Origin: Bacillus benzoevorans
GTDB taxonomy: Bacteria; Bacillota; Bacilli; Bacillales; Cytobacillaceae
Direction: 5' to 3'
NCBI RefSeq assembly: GCF_014207535.1
Contig: NZ_JACHGK010000008.1
Location: 1 to 64,000 of the forward strand
Length of the DNA: 64,000 nt
Shown here one piece after another: positions 27,541 to 36,852 of the stretch (position 1 is the first letter of the stretch; every line of letters starts with the position of its first letter). The position numbers and the translations under genes were made by a program. The notes under the pieces are model-generated. The model was not told the DNA's origin and ran no database searches. It saw nothing but the letters and a program-made list of their open reading frames with translations.

Positions 27541-28316
27541 CATCCTCCTGTTCCCTGCAAAATAGAACGGTATTAAATCCGAGAGGTAAAGTTTCTGCTA
27601 AGGGCTTTTCAATGGTGGTAAAAAAATACGGCGGTGTGCCAATTGAACTTCCTTTGCTGGCATTCAAACCGGCAGAATTGTCAAAAGAAGAAAAAGCGCT
27701 GATTGGAAACATACATATATATGATTGGATTATTTTTACCAGTAATGTAACGGTAGAAACTTTTTTATCTTTTTATGAAGGAGAAAGAACGCAGCTGCCG
27801 CATGTTGCCGCAATTGGGCAAAAAACAGCCCGAGTCCTGGAGAAAGAAGGCATAAAGGTGGATTTCATCCCGGCAGAATTTGTTGCTGAGGGTTTCGTAA
27901 AGGAATTCGCACCAAAGATCAAACAGGGAACAAAAATCTTTATTCCAAAAGGGAATTTAGCGCGGGATTATATTGCTGAACAGTTAAGAAAACAGGGAGC
28001 ATCAGTGGATGAAATGATTATCTATGATACTTATTTTCCGCAGGAGAATGAGGATGATTTAGTCCAGCTGCTGAGTGAACATAATTTGGATATTATTCCG
28101 TTTACAAGTCCATCCACTGCTGACCACTTTATGGAAATTGTTGCAAGCCATGGTCTGCAGGACAGAATTCAATCCTGTATCTTTGCTTGTATCGGACCAG
28201 TAGCCCAAAAAAGAGCTGAAAGTCTAGGTCTGACCGTGCATGTAGTCCCGGATGTTTATACCGTTGATGAGATGATTAAAAGTATTGCGGAGTATATTTC
28301 ACAGGGGCTGGAATAG
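27537..28316 (+). CDS. hemD: Uroporphyrinogen-III synthase
   Basis: 259 residues. It closes hydroxymethylbilane with inversion of ring D. Sequence conservation in this family is low, but IFTSNVTVETFL, AIGQKTARVLEKEG, FTSPSTADHFME and CIGPVAQKRAESLGL are the recurring short motifs of the two-domain fold. Position between hemC and hemB in a translationally coupled order supports the call. Confidence 0.92.
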   Translation: MTSSCSLQNRTVLNPRGKVSAKGFSMVVKKYGGVPIELPLLAFKPAELSKEEKALIGNIHIYDWIIFTSNVTVETFLSFYEGERTQLPHVAAIGQKTARVLEKEGIKVDFIPAEFVAEGFVKEFAPKIKQGTKIFIPKGNLARDYIAEQLRKQGASVDEMIIYDTYFPQENEDDLVQLLSEHNLDIIPFTSPSTADHFMEIVASHGLQDRIQSCIFACIGPVAQKRAESLGLTVHVVPDVYTVDEMIKSIAEYISQGLE

Positions 28317-28342
28317 TCTCGATAAATATAGGAGGGAAAACA

Positions 28343-29311
28343 ATGGGGTTAAAATTTGATCGCCATAGAAGACTAAGATCAAGTGCCAATATGCGTGCAC
28401 TTGTGAGAGAAAATCATTTACATGTGGAGGATTTTATTTATCCGATTTTTGTTATTGAGGGAAATAATATTAAAAATGAAATTTCCTCCATGCCGGGAAT
28501 TTTTCAATTCTCCCTTGACCGCTTGTCGGAGGAAATGGATGAAGTGGCGGAATTAGGAATTAAGTCCGTCCTATTATTTGGCATTCCTTCAGAAAAGGAT
28601 GAATGCGGCACAGGTGCCTATCATGACCATGGGATTGTCCAAGAAGCAACCCGCTATATTAAACAGAATTATCCGGATATCATTGTGGTGGCCGATACTT
28701 GTTTGTGTGAATATACAAGCCACGGTCATTGCGGAGTAATCAAGAACGAACAGGTTCTGAACGACCCTTCATTGGAATTGCTGACATCTACCGCCGTCAG
28801 CCAGGCGAAAGCAGGTGCCGATATCATTGCCCCTTCTAATATGATGGACGGATTTGTCGCAGCCATCCGCCAAGGACTTGATGAAGCAGGTTTTGAAAAT
28901 GTACCGATTATGTCCTATGCGGTAAAATATGCTTCTTCTTTCTATGGTCCATTCCGTGATGCAGCAGACAGTACACCGCAATTCGGGGATCGCAAAGCGT
29001 ATCAAATGGATCCGGCAAACCGACTCGAAGCGTTACGGGAAGCAGATTCTGATGTCAATGAAGGTGCGGACTTCCTGATTGTAAAACCGGGTATGCCATA
29101 TCTTGATATCGTCCGTGATGTCAGAAACGAATTCAATCTGCCGGTTGTCGTCTATAACGTAAGCGGAGAGTATTCCATGGTGAAAGCTGCCGCGCAAAAT
29201 GGCTGGATCGATGAGGACAGAGTTGTCCTAGAAATGTTAACAGGTATGAAACGTGCCGGTGCGGACCTCATCATTACTTATCATGCCAAAGATGCTGCCC
29301 GCTGGTTATAA
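28343..29311 (+). CDS. hemB: Delta-aminolevulinic acid dehydratase (porphobilinogen synthase)
   Basis: 322 residues. It joins two aminolevulinates into porphobilinogen. The cysteine-rich metal motif DTCLCEYTSHGHCG marks a zinc-dependent enzyme. The two active-site lysines lie in SYAVKYASSFYGPFRDA and LIVKPGMPYLDI. GGAGGG precedes the ATG. In biochemical order it acts before hemC. Three hairpins follow directly after the stop codon. Confidence 0.96.
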   Translation: MGLKFDRHRRLRSSANMRALVRENHLHVEDFIYPIFVIEGNNIKNEISSMPGIFQFSLDRLSEEMDEVAELGIKSVLLFGIPSEKDECGTGAYHDHGIVQEATRYIKQNYPDIIVVADTCLCEYTSHGHCGVIKNEQVLNDPSLELLTSTAVSQAKAGADIIAPSNMMDGFVAAIRQGLDEAGFENVPIMSYAVKYASSFYGPFRDAADSTPQFGDRKAYQMDPANRLEALREADSDVNEGADFLIVKPGMPYLDIVRDVRNEFNLPVVVYNVSGEYSMVKAAAQNGWIDEDRVVLEMLTGMKRAGADLIITYHAKDAARWL

Positions 29312-29393
29312 GGGAAACAGGGGGACGGTTCTCCTGTTTCCCTAAAAACCTCCAAATGCCGGTGCCTGACACCGAAAATGAACATTTGTTCAT
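29311..29393 (+). repeat. REP-like hairpin cluster between hemB and hemL
   Basis: Three foldbacks lie in 83 bases. AGGGAAACAGG pairs with CCTGTTTCCCT (29311-29343) and contains GGGGACGGTTCTCC. CGGTGCCTGACACCG is at 29360-29374. ATGAACATTTGTTCAT is at 29378-29393. The first two resemble short palindromic repeats that I recall as dispersed in many Bacillus genomes. No T tract follows, so it is not a normal terminator. Confidence 0.6.
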
Positions 29394-29468
29394 ATGGAGT
29401 GTACATCATGCCCGTTAAGCAGGAGGCTTTCCATTTGACGGGGAAATCAAATTGAAATGAGGGATTAT

Positions 29469-30758
29469 ATGCGTACATACGATAAGTCAATCCAAGCCTT
29501 TAAGGAAGCAAAAACCTTAATGCCGGGCGGTGTGAACAGCCCTGTTCGCGCGTTTAAATCGGTTGATATGAATCCGATTTTTATGGAAAGCGGGAAAGGC
29601 TCGAAAATATATGATATTGACGGAAATGAATATATTGACTATGTCCTTTCTTGGGGCCCTCTTATTTTAGGACATGCCAATGAGCAGGTTGTGGAAGCAC
29701 TGAAAAAAATGACGGAACTGGGAACAAGTTTCGGTGCTCCGACGTTGATGGAAAACAAGCTGGCCAATTTAGTTAAAGAACGGGTGCCGTCTATCGAGAT
29801 GGTCCGTATGGTATCATCCGGTACGGAAGCAACCATGAGTGCCCTGCGCTTAGCCCGCGGGTATACCGGCCGGAATATTATTTTAAAATTCGAAGGCTGC
29901 TACCATGGTGCTTCAGATTCTTTATTAATCAAAGCCGGTTCCGGAGTGGCCACATTAGGACTTCCTGATAGTCCGGGGGTACCTGAGGGAGTAGCGAAAA
30001 ATACGATTACGGTACCGTATAATGACTTAGAAGGTGTAAAATATGCCTTTGAACAACATGGTAAAGATATAGCCGGGGTGATTGTAGAGCCGGTAGCAGG
30101 TAATATGGGGGTAGTCCCACCGCAGCCGGGCTTTTTGCAAGGACTGCGTGATTTAACATCTGAATATGGTGCGCTCCTGATTTTTGATGAAGTAATGACC
30201 GGATTCCGTGTTGGCTATAACTGTGCCCAAGGCTACTTTAATATTACGCCTGACATTACCTGTTTGGGAAAAGTAATCGGCGGCGGTCTTCCTGTAGGTG
30301 CATACGGCGGCAGAGCAGAAATCATGGAAAAGGTTGCACCTAGTGGTACGATCTACCAGGCAGGAACCTTATCAGGCAATCCGCTGGCCATGACAGCCGG
30401 CTATGAAACATTAAGCCAATTAACTCCTGCTGATTATAAAGAATTTGAACGTAAAGGGGACCGCCTGCAGGCAGGAATAGAGGCTGCGGCAGTTAAATAT
30501 CAAGTACCGGCAACTGTTAATCGTGCCGGCTCCATGATTGGTTTCTTTTTTACTAATGAAGATGTCATTAATTATGATACTGCGAAAAGCTCTAATCTTG
30601 ACTTTTTCGCGGCATATTACCGCGAAATGGCGAATAGCGGTATATTTCTACCTCCTTCTCAATTTGAAGGGCTGTTTCTGTCCACTACTCATTCAGATGA
30701 GGACATTGAAAAAACAATTCAAGCCATTGAGCATGCATTTTCAACCTTACAATCATGA
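29469..30758 (+). CDS. hemL: Glutamate-1-semialdehyde 2,1-aminomutase
   Basis: 429 residues of the class III aminotransferase fold, using PLP or PMP to make 5-aminolevulinate. The PLP lysine is in CLGKVIGGGLPVGAYGG. VSSGTEATMSALRLARGYTG and FDEVMTGFRV are further cofactor motifs. The start is ATG at 29469 (MRTYDKSIQAFKEA) because GAGGGAT lies six bases before it and this matches the family N-terminus; the ATG at 29457 has no ribosome site. The upstream hairpins may reduce read-through from hemB. A terminator follows. Confidence 0.95.
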   Translation: MRTYDKSIQAFKEAKTLMPGGVNSPVRAFKSVDMNPIFMESGKGSKIYDIDGNEYIDYVLSWGPLILGHANEQVVEALKKMTELGTSFGAPTLMENKLANLVKERVPSIEMVRMVSSGTEATMSALRLARGYTGRNIILKFEGCYHGASDSLLIKAGSGVATLGLPDSPGVPEGVAKNTITVPYNDLEGVKYAFEQHGKDIAGVIVEPVAGNMGVVPPQPGFLQGLRDLTSEYGALLIFDEVMTGFRVGYNCAQGYFNITPDITCLGKVIGGGLPVGAYGGRAEIMEKVAPSGTIYQAGTLSGNPLAMTAGYETLSQLTPADYKEFERKGDRLQAGIEAAAVKYQVPATVNRAGSMIGFFFTNEDVINYDTAKSSNLDFFAAYYREMANSGIFLPPSQFEGLFLSTTHSDEDIEKTIQAIEHAFSTLQS

Positions 30759-30761
30759 TAG

Positions 30762-30798
30762 AAAAGAGGCTGAGTCTAAGGACGAGGTCTCTTTTTTT
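30762..30798 (+). terminator. Terminator after hemL
   Basis: AAAGAGGCTGAGTC can pair imperfectly with GACGAGGTCTCTTT, and a run of seven T residues follows. Confidence 0.65.
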
Positions 30799-30837
30799 GT
30801 TTATTTGAGAAAGCGTCCTGTCCTGCTAAAAAAAATC

Positions 30838-30864
30838 ATAAATATGATTCCTCGTTCATACAGT
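30838..30864 (+). promoter_or_regulatory. Sigma-E promoter of spoVID
   Basis: ATA at 30838-30840 and CATACAGT at 30857-30864 are separated by 16 bases. They match the mother-cell sigma-E pattern ATA-N16-CATACAnT exactly. spoVID is sigma-E dependent in B. subtilis. Confidence 0.75.
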
Positions 30865-30911
30865 TTAAGTGACATAGTGATTAACGTATGGAATGGAAGG
30901 GAGGAGTCGCT

Positions 30912-32318
30912 TTGTCTCATGGAAATCAATCTTATTTAAGATTTTCCTTGGAAGAATCGGTCTGGTTTCAAAGAGGACAGGAAGTAGAAGAGTTAATTTC
31001 GATCTCGCTTGACCCCAATATTGCAATCAATGAAAGTGATCAATATGTAACCATTAAAGGATCACTGGAGTTAAATGGTGAATATAATCGTGATGAACAG
31101 ACAAACGATGAAGAGAATGACTTCTTTTCAAACCCTAAATTTGTGCAAACAGTTGAAGTCAGGGGCGAAGGAGTTTATTTCTTTACCCATCATTTTCCTG
31201 TAGAAATAACCATTCCAAAAAATAGGATCCAGGACATTGAGAATATTGAGGTGGCAGTCGAAACATTTGACTATGCGTTCCCGGACAGAAGCTGCCTGAG
31301 ATTATCTGCTGATTTGATGATTACGGGATTATATGGAGAACAGCAGCATGAATATTTGCAAGAAGAAGAGGAGTTCCTCGAAGAAGAACTTGACGATGAG
31401 GAAGAACCTGAATATGCTCCATTGTACCGTGAGGATGAACTGGAAGACGATCAGGAGACTGAATTCGATGATGAAACTGTGTTCCTAGAAAATCAAGAGA
31501 TTCCCATTGCTGACTTTAGCGGCGAAAGTCGTTTTCCTTTTTCCAGACCGGATATTGAAGAGGAAGAAGGGACAGAAGAGGCTGAAGAGGCAGTTGAGGG
31601 GTTATATGAACCCTTTGAAGTAGAAGCACGGAAGGAAGCAAAGGCGGATGAAACGCTGAAAAGCTTGACTGAAGAAATGGAACGGGAAGAAATTCAGCGT
31701 TATCAACAGTTTAAGCAAGAGCAGGAGCCGATTACGGAAACCTATGATTTTCTGCTGCAGGAAAAAGAAGAAAACCACGCAGCGGATTATAAACCGGAAG
31801 AAATAGAAAAAGAGGATAGCAAAACCGCTGGGGTTCCGGAGATCTTTTTTGCGGCGAAACGGAAAGAGGCGCAAGCTGAAGGAAGTCAAACGGCGGATGA
31901 GGAACCACAGGAGATAGCGCCGCTCGAAGAATCTCAGCCGGTGCTGGAAACTCAGCCTGCTAGTGAAATCCAACCGCTGCAAGAAACCCAGCCGGTCAGT
32001 GAAGTTGAGCCTGCACATGAGCAGGAAGTGGAGTCTCCGGAAGATGAAAGTTCACCCGAGCCTAAAGGGAAGAAAAAGAAATGGAAGAAGAAGCAAAGTC
32101 TTTCGATAACAGAATTTCTTGCGCGGAAAGAAGAAGAGTCTGAGACCCACACGAGAGTAAAGGTATGTATTGTGCAAAAGGATGACACCATTGATAAATT
32201 ATCAGATCGGTACGATGTTACGGTCTCACAGCTGCAGCGGGTGAACAACCTTGAACTTAATCAGGATGTATATGAAGGCCAGGTGTTGTATATACCTGTT
32301 GTGCAAAATCAAAAATAA
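30912..32318 (+). CDS. spoVID: SpoVID, spore coat encasement protein
   Basis: 468 residues, made in the mother cell to bring coat layers around the forespore. The conserved N-terminal domain (LRFSLEESVWFQRGQEVEEL, residues about 8-150) is followed by a long Glu-rich low-complexity region. A C-terminal LysM-type domain follows (VQKDDTIDKLSDRYDVTVSQ, then NNLELNQDVYEGQVLYIP). The start is TTG at 30912 with GGGAGGAG at the right distance; an ATG at 30888 precedes this site and is rejected. A sigma-E promoter lies 48 bases upstream. ysxE follows. Confidence 0.92.
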   Translation: MSHGNQSYLRFSLEESVWFQRGQEVEELISISLDPNIAINESDQYVTIKGSLELNGEYNRDEQTNDEENDFFSNPKFVQTVEVRGEGVYFFTHHFPVEITIPKNRIQDIENIEVAVETFDYAFPDRSCLRLSADLMITGLYGEQQHEYLQEEEEFLEEELDDEEEPEYAPLYREDELEDDQETEFDDETVFLENQEIPIADFSGESRFPFSRPDIEEEEGTEEAEEAVEGLYEPFEVEARKEAKADETLKSLTEEMEREEIQRYQQFKQEQEPITETYDFLLQEKEENHAADYKPEEIEKEDSKTAGVPEIFFAAKRKEAQAEGSQTADEEPQEIAPLEESQPVLETQPASEIQPLQETQPVSEVEPAHEQEVESPEDESSPEPKGKKKKWKKKQSLSITEFLARKEEESETHTRVKVCIVQKDDTIDKLSDRYDVTVSQLQRVNNLELNQDVYEGQVLYIPVVQNQK

Positions 32319-32344
32319 AGTCCCAATAGCAGAGGGATCAGAAT

Positions 32345-33388
32345 ATGCGGGAAATGCTAAGCTTGCAAAGAATTACATCGATTTTAAAAAACTATCAATT
32401 AAGCCCTAATTATGTAGAACAAATGGGCAAGGTACAGAAAATCTATACGAGTAAGGGCGTTTTTATTTTAAAAAAAATTGACCCCCATCATGGGATTGAC
32501 TTTATTAAATATGTACAAACCTTGTACCAGAAGGGCTATAATCGCATCGTTCCCATATACCCAACAATAGATGGACGCTATGCGGTTCTTGATAACCAAG
32601 AGCTTTATTATTTAATGCCCTGGCTGCCGGATGAAAATAAGGGCGAGCGTACTGCACGACAGCAGCAGTTATTTCGTGAGCTCGCCCGGCTTCATTCGAT
32701 ATCAGTGAAGGATATGACCATCAATAAAGAAGAACGAACCCGTCATTTTGAGAAAATGATTATCGATTTGGATCAGGAAGAGGAATTTCTTCTCAGTTTA
32801 TTGGAGACATGTGAAAGGAAAGTCTATATGTCTCCATTCGAATTAACGTTTGTGACCTATTATCATGATTTCAATCAGGCTTTATCTTTTTCGAAAAAGA
32901 GATTGGAAGAATGGTACGAGGCGACAAAGGAACAGGAAAAGGTTCGGGTTGTCGTGATTCATGGTAAGCTGTCGAGCGAACACTTTTTATTCGATGAGAG
33001 GGGATACGGCTACTTTATAAACTTTGAAAAGGCAGCCATCGGTCCGCCGACACATGATTTACTCCCCTTTTTAGTTAAAGCCTTACGAGGGTGGCCGAAA
33101 CAGGATGAGGAATTGCTGGATTGGCTTTATATGTATTTTAAATATTTCCCCTTTAAAGAAGAGGAAATGAAGTTGTTTTTAAGCTATATTGCCCACCCAG
33201 GTGCCGCGATAAAGACAGTAGAGCGCTTTTTTAAGGATGGAAATAATCGAAATGAGTTAGAAGCTGTGCAAAAACTGCAAAAGGATTATTGGAATTTGAA
33301 AAATACAGAATATCTTGTGATGCGAATTGATGAGATTGAAAGACAGAAAAAACAGCAGCAAGAAGAAGCAGCCCGGAAAGAGCAATAA
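32345..33388 (+). CDS. ysxE: YsxE, CotS-family spore coat protein, probable pseudokinase
   Basis: 347 residues with an aminoglycoside-phosphotransferase-like fold, as in the CotS/YutH/YsxE coat proteins. The place of the catalytic loop reads VIHGKLSSEHFLF, with Lys instead of the usual Asp. The Mg2+ motif place reads INFEKAA instead of IDFD. It is therefore likely a non-catalytic scaffold. It lies 26 bases after spoVID and probably shares its sigma-E transcript. The C-terminal 15 residues are rich in Gln, Glu and Lys. It ends on a hairpin shared with the opposite-strand gene. Confidence 0.85.
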   Translation: MREMLSLQRITSILKNYQLSPNYVEQMGKVQKIYTSKGVFILKKIDPHHGIDFIKYVQTLYQKGYNRIVPIYPTIDGRYAVLDNQELYYLMPWLPDENKGERTARQQQLFRELARLHSISVKDMTINKEERTRHFEKMIIDLDQEEEFLLSLLETCERKVYMSPFELTFVTYYHDFNQALSFSKKRLEEWYEATKEQEKVRVVVIHGKLSSEHFLFDERGYGYFINFEKAAIGPPTHDLLPFLVKALRGWPKQDEELLDWLYMYFKYFPFKEEEMKLFLSYIAHPGAAIKTVERFFKDGNNRNELEAVQKLQKDYWNLKNTEYLVMRIDEIERQKKQQQEEAARKEQ

Positions 33389-33400
33389 GTTCCGGGCTTT
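33371..33400. terminator. Bidirectional terminator between convergent genes
   Basis: GCCCGGAA and TTCCGGGC form a strong stem around AGAGCAATAAG, overlapping the ysxE stop codon and abutting the opposite gene's stop. CTTTT follows on the plus strand. Confidence 0.75.
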
Positions 33401-33595
33401 TCAGAGGATATCAAACGCGAGAGCAATCGTGAGTGCAATCAGAATTAATAAAAAGAGCACATCAAATATCGTTGGAATAATAATCACGCGAATCCCTTGG
33501 AACACACAGAATGGAAGTGCAAACTGGCAGCAGACACCTCTGATTTTTCGTGCCCAAGGCGGCAGTGTATAAGGATTATAATGCCACTTTTTCAT
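33401..33595 (-). CDS. Small membrane protein, conserved-looking, unknown function
   Basis: 64 residues. The N-terminal half is polar and aromatic (MKKWHYNPYTLPPWARK, with a Cys-Cys pair at residues 22-23). The C-terminal half is a strongly hydrophobic segment of about 28 residues (IRVIIIPTIFDVLFLLILIA and onward), so one or two membrane passes are likely. A very good ribosome site, AAAGGAGAAGAGG, precedes the ATG on the minus strand. This makes it a real gene despite its size and opposite orientation. I recognise no family function. Nearness to spore coat genes is the only hint. Confidence 0.7.
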   Translation of the reverse strand: MKKWHYNPYTLPPWARKIRGVCCQFALPFCVFQGIRVIIIPTIFDVLFLLILIALTIALAFDIL

Positions 33596-33768
33596 TCCTC
33601 TTCTCCTTTCGGATATTCTTTCTTCCTATTTTATGTACCTTCAATGGATAAGTGTCTTCCTTTTTGAATTTTCAGTGTATAGTCACATGAGCAGGCTGGC
33701 AGGTTTTGAATAATTCATCACAAAAGGGGAAATACTTGAATAAACTGCAAAAAATAAAGGGAAGCTTA

Positions 33769-33798
33769 TTGACGATCATCCTCATTTTTCGGTAATAT
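33769..33798 (+). promoter_or_regulatory. Sigma-A promoter of valS
   Basis: TTGACG and TAATAT are separated by 18 bases, just upstream of the T-box leader. The rest of the 33596-33768 gap shows nothing notable. Confidence 0.65.
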
Positions 33799-33804
33799 AA
33801 AGAA

Positions 33805-34074
33805 GATTTGATTCAACTACATAACCAGGCTTTGACAGGGAAGAGTACGATGAACCCTTGCTTTTAGAGAGGAAAATCAAATGCTGAAAGATTTTCTAGG
33901 CAAGAACATTGGAAGGTCGCCCTTGAGCTTCTTTCGCGAAAGAATTTTTCGAGTAGTGAGAGACGGACAATCCGTTATCGATTTAAGTGCCAGCAGCCTA
34001 TTTCTGCTGGAAAAAAGGTGGTACCGCGAACTTTAGCTCCATTCGTCCTTTTATGACGATCGGGGTTTTTTTGT
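33805..34074 (+). promoter_or_regulatory. T-box leader of valS (valine specifier)
   Basis: The T-box sequence AAGGTGGTACCGCGAA lies at 34014-34029. A terminator stem (CTCCATTCGTC against GACGATCGGGG, then seven T) follows at 34035-34074. In stem I the specifier loop reads GGAAG GTC GCC, giving GTC, a valine codon, at 33916-33918. Uncharged valine tRNA should allow transcription into valS. Confidence 0.92.
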
Positions 34075-34119
34075 TGTTCTTAAAAGGAACGGATGAGAAA
34101 TGTTAGGAGGAAAAGGTAA

Positions 34120-36765
34120 ATGGAACAAAATGAGTTAACAATGCCAACGAAATACGATCCAAAATCCATTGAAGAAGGAAGATATCAATGGTGGCTTGAC
34201 GGGAAATATTTTGCAGCAAAGGATGATCCAGAAAAAAAACCTTATACGATTGTGATTCCGCCGCCAAACGTTACCGGAAAACTTCATTTAGGTCATGCGT
34301 GGGATACAACGCTGCAAGATATCCTGACAAGAATGAAAAGAATGCAGGGCTATGATGTCCTTTGGCTTCCAGGAATGGACCATGCCGGAATTGCTACGCA
34401 GGCTAAGGTTGAAGCAAAACTGCGCGAAGAAGGCAAGAGCCGCTATGATTTAGGTCGTGAAAAATTCCTTGAACAGACATGGGCATGGAAGGAAGAATAT
34501 GCCGGATTTATTCGTCAGCAGTGGGCAAAGATGGGTCTTGGCCTTGATTATGCACGCGAGCGTTTTACGATGGATGAAGGGCTGTCAAAAGCGGTTCGCG
34601 AAGTGTTTGTCAAGCTTTATGAAAAAGGTCTAATCTACCGCGGCGAATATATCATTAACTGGGATCCGGCAACAAAAACAGCGATTTCCGATATTGAGGT
34701 TATTTATAAGGATGTGCAGGGTGCCTTCTATCATATGAATTATCCGCTCACAGACGGTTCCGGTTCCATTGAAATTGCGACAACTCGTCCGGAAACGATG
34801 TTGGGTGATACAGCTGTCGCCGTTCATCCGGAAGATGACCGCTATAAGCATCTCATCGGCAAAACCGTTATTCTGCCAATTGTCGGACGGGAAATACCGA
34901 TTGTCGGTGATGACTATGTCGATATGGAATTCGGTTCCGGTGCCGTAAAAATTACTCCGGCTCATGATCCGAATGACTTTGAAGTCGGCAACCGCCACAA
35001 TTTAGAACGTGTATTGGTCATGAATGAAGATGGCACAATGAATGAACGCGCAGGCAAATACGAAGGTATGGACCGTTTCGAGTGCCGCAAGCAAATTGTC
35101 AAAGACCTTCAGGAGCTTGGGGTTCTCTTTAAAATTGAAGACCATATGCACTCTGTCGGTCATTCAGAGCGCAGCGGCGCGGTGGTAGAACCCTATCTTT
35201 CTACACAATGGTTTGTGAAAATGCAGCCGCTTGCGGACCAAGCGATTGAATTCCAGCAAAAGTCCGGGAAGGTTCAATTTGTACCGGACCGTTTTGAAAA
35301 AACATACCTGCGCTGGATGGAAAATATCCGCGATTGGTGTATTTCCCGTCAGCTTTGGTGGGGACACCGCATACCTGCCTGGTATCATAAGGAAACGGGT
35401 GAGGTATATGTGAACCAGGAGCCGCCGGCAGATATCGAAAATTGGGAACAGGATACAGATGTACTCGATACATGGTTCAGTTCAGCTCTTTGGCCGTTCT
35501 CTACATTAGGCTGGCCGGATAAAGACGCAGCCGATTTTAAACGCTATTATCCAACAGACGCGCTTGTTACAGGCTACGATATCATCTTCTTCTGGGTATC
35601 GCGGATGATCTTCCAAGGAATTGAGTTCACCGGCAAGCGTCCATTTAAGGATGTGCTGATCCACGGCTTGATTCGTGATGCAGAAGGCAGAAAAATGAGT
35701 AAGTCATTAGGCAATGGGGTTGACCCAATGGATGTGATCGACCAATACGGTGCCGATGCACTGCGCTATTTTCTTGCGACAGGTTCATCCCCAGGCCAGG
35801 ATTTACGTTTCAGTATGGAAAAGATTGAATCAACGTGGAACTTTGCTAATAAAATCTGGAATGCCTCCCGCTTTGCTTTAATGAATATGGCCGGATTAAC
35901 CTATGATGAAATCGACTTAAGCGGCGAAAAATCAGTGGCTGATAAATGGATTTTAACTCGCTTAAATGAAACTATTGAGACGGTAACACGACTTTCCGAC
36001 CGCTATGAATTCGGTGAAGTAGGACGCGTGCTGTACAACTTTATTTGGGATGAATTCTGCGATTGGTATATTGAAATGGCGAAGCTGCCGCTTTATGGCG
36101 AGGACGAAGCGGCGAAGAAAACGACCCGTTCCATTCTAGCCTATGTTCTGGATAACACGATGCGGCTCTTACATCCATTCATGCCGTTTATTACGGAAGA
36201 AATCTGGCAAAACCTGCCGCATGCAGGCGAGTCGATTACCGTGGCAAAATGGCCGGAAATCGATGCTGGATTAACAGATGTACATGCTGCAGAAGAAATG
36301 AAGCTGTTAGTAGAAATCATTCGTTCTGTACGGAACAGCCGTGCCGAAGTCAATACGCCAATGAGTAAAAAAATCAAAATGATCGTGAAGGCAAAAGACG
36401 CATCCGTTCTATCTATTCTCGAAAATAACCGTGCCTATTTAGAGCGCTTCTGTAACCCGGAAGAATTGTCGCTCGCAACAGAAGTAACGATTCCGGATAA
36501 AGCCATGACATCAATCGTTACCGGGGCGGAAATTATCTTGCCGCTTGCAGGATTAATTAATCTTGACGAAGAAATCGCCCGCCTTCAGAAAGAATGGGAT
36601 AAACTAAATAAGGAAGTAGAGCGGGTGCAAAAGAAATTAAGCAATGAAGGCTTTATTAAAAAAGCACCGGCAAAGGTTATTGAAGAAGAACAAGCGAAAG
36701 AAAAAGATTACACAGAAAAAAGAACAGCTGTGGAAGTGCGGATTAAAGAATTAAAAGGTGAATAA
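34120..36765 (+). CDS. valS: Valyl-tRNA synthetase
   Basis: An 881-residue class I enzyme charging valine tRNA. The HIGH motif is in PPPNVTGKLHLGHAW and KMSKS in GRKMSKSLGNG. An editing domain lies between (TTRPETMLGDTAVAVHPED). The anticodon-binding domain and a C-terminal coiled coil (LDEEIARLQKEWDKLNKEVE) complete the protein. GGAGGAAAAGG precedes the ATG. It is controlled by the T-box leader and followed closely by folC. Confidence 0.97.
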   Translation: MEQNELTMPTKYDPKSIEEGRYQWWLDGKYFAAKDDPEKKPYTIVIPPPNVTGKLHLGHAWDTTLQDILTRMKRMQGYDVLWLPGMDHAGIATQAKVEAKLREEGKSRYDLGREKFLEQTWAWKEEYAGFIRQQWAKMGLGLDYARERFTMDEGLSKAVREVFVKLYEKGLIYRGEYIINWDPATKTAISDIEVIYKDVQGAFYHMNYPLTDGSGSIEIATTRPETMLGDTAVAVHPEDDRYKHLIGKTVILPIVGREIPIVGDDYVDMEFGSGAVKITPAHDPNDFEVGNRHNLERVLVMNEDGTMNERAGKYEGMDRFECRKQIVKDLQELGVLFKIEDHMHSVGHSERSGAVVEPYLSTQWFVKMQPLADQAIEFQQKSGKVQFVPDRFEKTYLRWMENIRDWCISRQLWWGHRIPAWYHKETGEVYVNQEPPADIENWEQDTDVLDTWFSSALWPFSTLGWPDKDAADFKRYYPTDALVTGYDIIFFWVSRMIFQGIEFTGKRPFKDVLIHGLIRDAEGRKMSKSLGNGVDPMDVIDQYGADALRYFLATGSSPGQDLRFSMEKIESTWNFANKIWNASRFALMNMAGLTYDEIDLSGEKSVADKWILTRLNETIETVTRLSDRYEFGEVGRVLYNFIWDEFCDWYIEMAKLPLYGEDEAAKKTTRSILAYVLDNTMRLLHPFMPFITEEIWQNLPHAGESITVAKWPEIDAGLTDVHAAEEMKLLVEIIRSVRNSRAEVNTPMSKKIKMIVKAKDASVLSILENNRAYLERFCNPEELSLATEVTIPDKAMTSIVTGAEIILPLAGLINLDEEIARLQKEWDKLNKEVERVQKKLSNEGFIKKAPAKVIEEEQAKEKDYTEKRTAVEVRIKELKGE

Positions 36766-36852
36766 ACTTAAGTGTTGAGGCTGAACCCATTTACGGTTCG
36801 CCTCTTCCTGTTAGACCAAAATCCCTTTATACAGGTTAGGAGAGAGACAGCT

